Both the position numbers and the translations under genes were made by a program. Positions 61,985 through 64,000 of a stretch of 64,000 bases of DNA are shown piece by piece. The notes beneath the pieces are model-generated. The model saw only the letters and a program-made list of their open reading frames with translations, was not told where the DNA came from and ran no database searches. The DNA is taken from the NCBI RefSeq assembly GCF_000426665.1, contig NZ_AUFU01000003.1:1-64000 (forward strand), written 5' to 3'. Source of the stretch: Centipeda artemidis DSM 19719 (GTDB lineage: Bacteria > Bacillota > Negativicutes > Selenomonadales > Selenomonadaceae). Numbering within the stretch: position 1 is the first letter of the stretch; each line of letters starts with the position of its first letter.

Positions 61985-62112
61985 AAAAATCCCCCTCTAT
62001 ATAATAAAAATATGGTAAGAGCCGTCCCAAAACTTTCTAGGAAGAACTCCCCCAAACCAAACGGTACATATGCGCCCCATTCCCACATAGTGCACGATAT
62101 ACTATAAATCTC

Positions 62113-62141
62113 ATTATAGCGAATCTTTTTCATTCGCACAA
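62113..62141 (-). promoter_or_regulatory. mtlA-mtlD promoter
   Basis: Minus strand: TTGTGC, 17-nt spacer, TATAAT. The leader is about 120 nt and has no clear hairpin. Confidence 0.75.
62119..62137. promoter_or_regulatory. operator-like inverted repeat in the mtl promoter spacer
   Basis: GCGAAT, 7 nt, ATTCGC: a perfect 6-bp inverted repeat that fills the spacer between -35 and -10. Bound protein would block the promoter. Confidence 0.6.
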
Positions 62142-62187
62142 TATAGAGATCCCTCATTCAAGTATAAAATAATTCTATATATAAAAG

Positions 62188-62223
62188 AAAAAAGTCAATG
62201 CGCAACATATATTGCACATCGAC
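62188..62223 (-). terminator. terminator after tsaD
   Basis: A 12-bp stem with two G-T pairs (62194-62205 with 62212-62223) and a 6-nt loop, followed by TTTTTTCTTTT on the minus strand, 15 nt past the tsaD stop. Confidence 0.8.
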
Positions 62224-62237
62224 ATGATTCATTTTTA

Positions 62238-63254
62238 TTATACCCCAAAATCCAGTCCCGGCACGGCATTCAAATATAGGTTATCGTAATGCACCGCCGC
62301 CGCTTGATAGGCGCCGCGGCAGGCGATCATCGCGGCGTTGTCCGTACAGAGACGCGGCGAGGGATAGAGGTAGCGAATGCCGCGCTCCACCGCGGTCTCG
62401 CGCAGACGGTTCTCGAGCGCGGCGTTCGCCGCGACGCCGCCTGCGAGGACGAGCGTATCGCGCCCCGCTTCCCGGATCGCCTCGAACGCCTTGTGCACGA
62501 GCACCTCCACGACGGCGGACTGGAACGACGCGGCGATGTCCGCCCGATGCAGCTCATGCCCTTTCATTTTCTCGCTGTTGATATAGTTCAGGACGGCGGA
62601 TTTCAGTCCGCTGAAGCTGAACTCATAGTTCCCCTCCTGTGCGAGGGCGCGCGGAAAATCGATCGCGGCGGCATTTCCTTCCCGAGCGAGTTTATCGATC
62701 TCAGGCCCCCCGGGATACGGCAACCCCATCACGCGCGCGACCTTGTCAAACGCCTCGCCCGCCGCATCGTCACGCGTCTTTCCCATCTGACGGAAGCTAT
62801 CGTAGTCCGCAACGTCGACGAGCGCCGTATGCCCGCCCGAGACGACGAGCGCCATAAAGGGCGGCGTGAGATCCTTCGTCTCAAGGAAATTTGCAAAGAT
62901 ATGCCCCTCAAGATGATTGACCCCGATGAGCGGCACACCGAGGGAAAATGCAAGCGATTTCGCCGCTGATACGCCGACGAGAAGCGCGCCGACGAGCCCG
63001 GGACCATAGGTGACGGCGACTTGATTGATATCCGAAAGTTCTATGCCCGCCTCTTTGACCGCTCGATCCACGACGGGCAGGATGCTCAGGATGTGGTTGC
63101 GCGAGGCAATCTCCGGCACAACGCCGCCGTATTTCCGATGAATCGGTATCTGCGTCGCAGTCACGCAGGAGAGCAGCTCCCGCGTCCCGCGCAGCACCGC
63201 CGCCGAGGTCTCGTCGCAGCTTGTCTCGATGCCGAGGGTAATTTTTTCGCGCAT
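62238..63254 (-). CDS. tsaD: tRNA N6-threonylcarbamoyladenosine synthase subunit TsaD
   Basis: It makes t6A37 in ANN-decoding tRNAs. The 338-aa ASKHA-fold protein has the metal site NHLEGHIFANFLE near residue 108 and the family opening TLGIETSCDETSAAVL. The chain VLAGGVAANAALENRLRE near 270 is the ATP-binding region. TcdA at the other end of the window uses its product. Confidence 0.96.
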   Translation of the reverse strand: MREKITLGIETSCDETSAAVLRGTRELLSCVTATQIPIHRKYGGVVPEIASRNHILSILPVVDRAVKEAGIELSDINQVAVTYGPGLVGALLVGVSAAKSLAFSLGVPLIGVNHLEGHIFANFLETKDLTPPFMALVVSGGHTALVDVADYDSFRQMGKTRDDAAGEAFDKVARVMGLPYPGGPEIDKLAREGNAAAIDFPRALAQEGNYEFSFSGLKSAVLNYINSEKMKGHELHRADIAASFQSAVVEVLVHKAFEAIREAGRDTLVLAGGVAANAALENRLRETAVERGIRYLYPSPRLCTDNAAMIACRGAYQAAAVHYDNLYLNAVPGLDFGV

Positions 63255-63287
63255 GACCGCCCTCCCTTCCCCGCGTCCGTTTTTCTT

Positions 63288-64000
63288 TTATTCATCCTCA
63301 TCCGCCGGAAGCAGCTCTCTCTCTTTCGTTCGGAAAATATCCGCGGCGTCGTACGCGGGCGCGACGACAAACGCGCCGGCATGATCCATATAGCCCCACA
63401 GTTTTCCGACCCGCACCGGCATCAGTCCCGCGGCAAAGGGGCCGAGATCCGTCACGCCGTCGGGCAGTGTCAAAATATCTTTGCCGTCTTTGTCGATCAC
63501 ATGCCACGTTCCATCCTTGCATACACTCGCCGCACCCTCGCCGAAGCTCACGACCTGATCGTATGCCGGCGGAATAATAGCGGCACCCGCGCGGTCGATA
63601 AAGCCCCATCGATCGTTGAGGCGCACCGCGAAAAGCCCTTCGGTCAGCGGATAGATTCTTTCATACCGCGGTTCGATCACATAGGCACCCGTCCTGTCCA
63701 TGACGCCCCACTTTCCCTTTGTCATGACATAGGAAAGGCCGTTCTTATCAAAAGGACTCACATAGTCGTTCTTCGTCGAAATGATTTCTTTTCCCGCGGC
63801 ATCGACATAGCCTCGCTTTAAGACATCGTTGCCGATGCTCGTATAGATTTTATCGTCGTAGATCTTATCCCACTTGCTGCCGACCAACATGGTCGAAATC
63901 GCGTTGAAGCTATAAGTTCCGACGCGGTTATATACCGCGGCCAGCCCGTCCTTATAAGGTTCCATGCGGTCATAGGTCGACGGCCACAGAATCGTTCCCG
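63288..64000 (-). CDS. WG (KWG) repeat protein, N-terminal part cut by the window edge
   Basis: The reading frame is open to 64000, so the ATG at 63965 is probably internal: upstream codons read GTILWPSTYDR, another repeat start. At least 237 aa are visible, made of WG beta repeats (LNDRWGFIDRAGAAIIPPAY, KGKWGVMDRTGAYVIEPRY, GKLWGYMDHAGAFVVAPAYD). These repeats form a repeat barrel or propeller in secreted or surface proteins. The function is unknown, and the start and any signal peptide lie outside the window. It ends 33 nt before tsaD. Confidence 0.85.
   Translation of the reverse strand, partial: GTILWPSTYDRMEPYKDGLAAVYNRVGTYSFNAISTMLVGSKWDKIYDDKIYTSIGNDVLKRGYVDAAGKEIISTKNDYVSPFDKNGLSYVMTKGKWGVMDRTGAYVIEPRYERIYPLTEGLFAVRLNDRWGFIDRAGAAIIPPAYDQVVSFGEGAASVCKDGTWHVIDKDGKDILTLPDGVTDLGPFAAGLMPVRVGKLWGYMDHAGAFVVAPAYDAADIFRTKERELLPADEDE

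Overview
The window is about 64 kb of a moderately GC-rich chromosome. It looks like a diderm Firmicute of the Negativicutes, most like Selenomonas or Centipeda. Firmicute traits are FapR, PlsX, mini-RNase III, YacP, RlmB, AzlCD and a CzrA-like ArsR protein. Outer-membrane traits are a TonB-dependent receptor and an RND pump with its adaptor lipoprotein. The genus is an inference from gene content and order; no search could be run. Most genes are on the minus strand.

Layout. 1-170 is the 5' end of a 16S rRNA gene on the minus strand, diverging from thiN and a TtcA-like gene. 1988-2345 is a terminator that runs into a 136-bp-period degenerate tandem array. 2354-7320 (minus) holds an IMP dehydrogenase, tRNA-Leu, a Nudix hydrolase, gpsA, tcdA and two universal stress proteins. 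7468-10055 (plus) has a threonine dehydratase with an ACT domain, an ArsR regulator, an NlpC/P60 hydrolase and tRNA-Pro/tRNA-Arg. 10159-11327 (minus) has tRNA-Ala and rfbB. 11466-14906 (plus) has a Y-family polymerase with its small partner, tag and azlCD. 14992-19383 (minus) is an RND pump and its adaptor.

19566-30880 (minus) is a classical cluster: rsmD, coaD, a coiled-coil protein, DUF177, rpmF, fapR, plsX, fabH, fabK, fabD, fabG, acpP, a second FMN TIM-barrel enzyme, fabF and rnc. FapR boxes lie at the fapR promoter. A terminator and an 18-bp perfect palindrome separate acpP from the distal part.

32781-40629 (minus) is the most unusual locus: a LysR regulator, a nitrogenase-component-1-like protein with an apparent internal duplication, a TonB-dependent receptor, and a FecB/FecD/FecE-type ABC importer. 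A hairpin terminator sits between lysR and the nitrogenase-like gene with no room for another promoter. A weak Fur-like box overlaps the receptor promoter. I read this as an uptake and reductive-processing system for an iron chelate or metallo-tetrapyrrole. The substrate is not shown by the sequence.

40742-57810 (minus) is mostly housekeeping: yacP, rlmB, thyX, mrnC, cysS, cysE, a ComFB protein, a large Hsp70-like ATPase, tRNA-Arg, a membrane protein, a Crp/Fnr regulator, a TrxB-like flavoprotein, prs, glmU, a GntR regulator, ispE and priA. 57888-64000 has a small Cys-pair protein, a cupin (plus), mannitol genes mtlA-mtlD with an operator-like repeat in the promoter, tsaD, and a WG-repeat protein cut by the window edge.

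Several starts are TTG or GTG with strong ribosome binding sites (guaB, fabF, fapR, the RND adaptor, the DUF4127 gene, rpmF, the Y-family polymerase). I have set starts by ribosome binding site rather than by the longest open frame.
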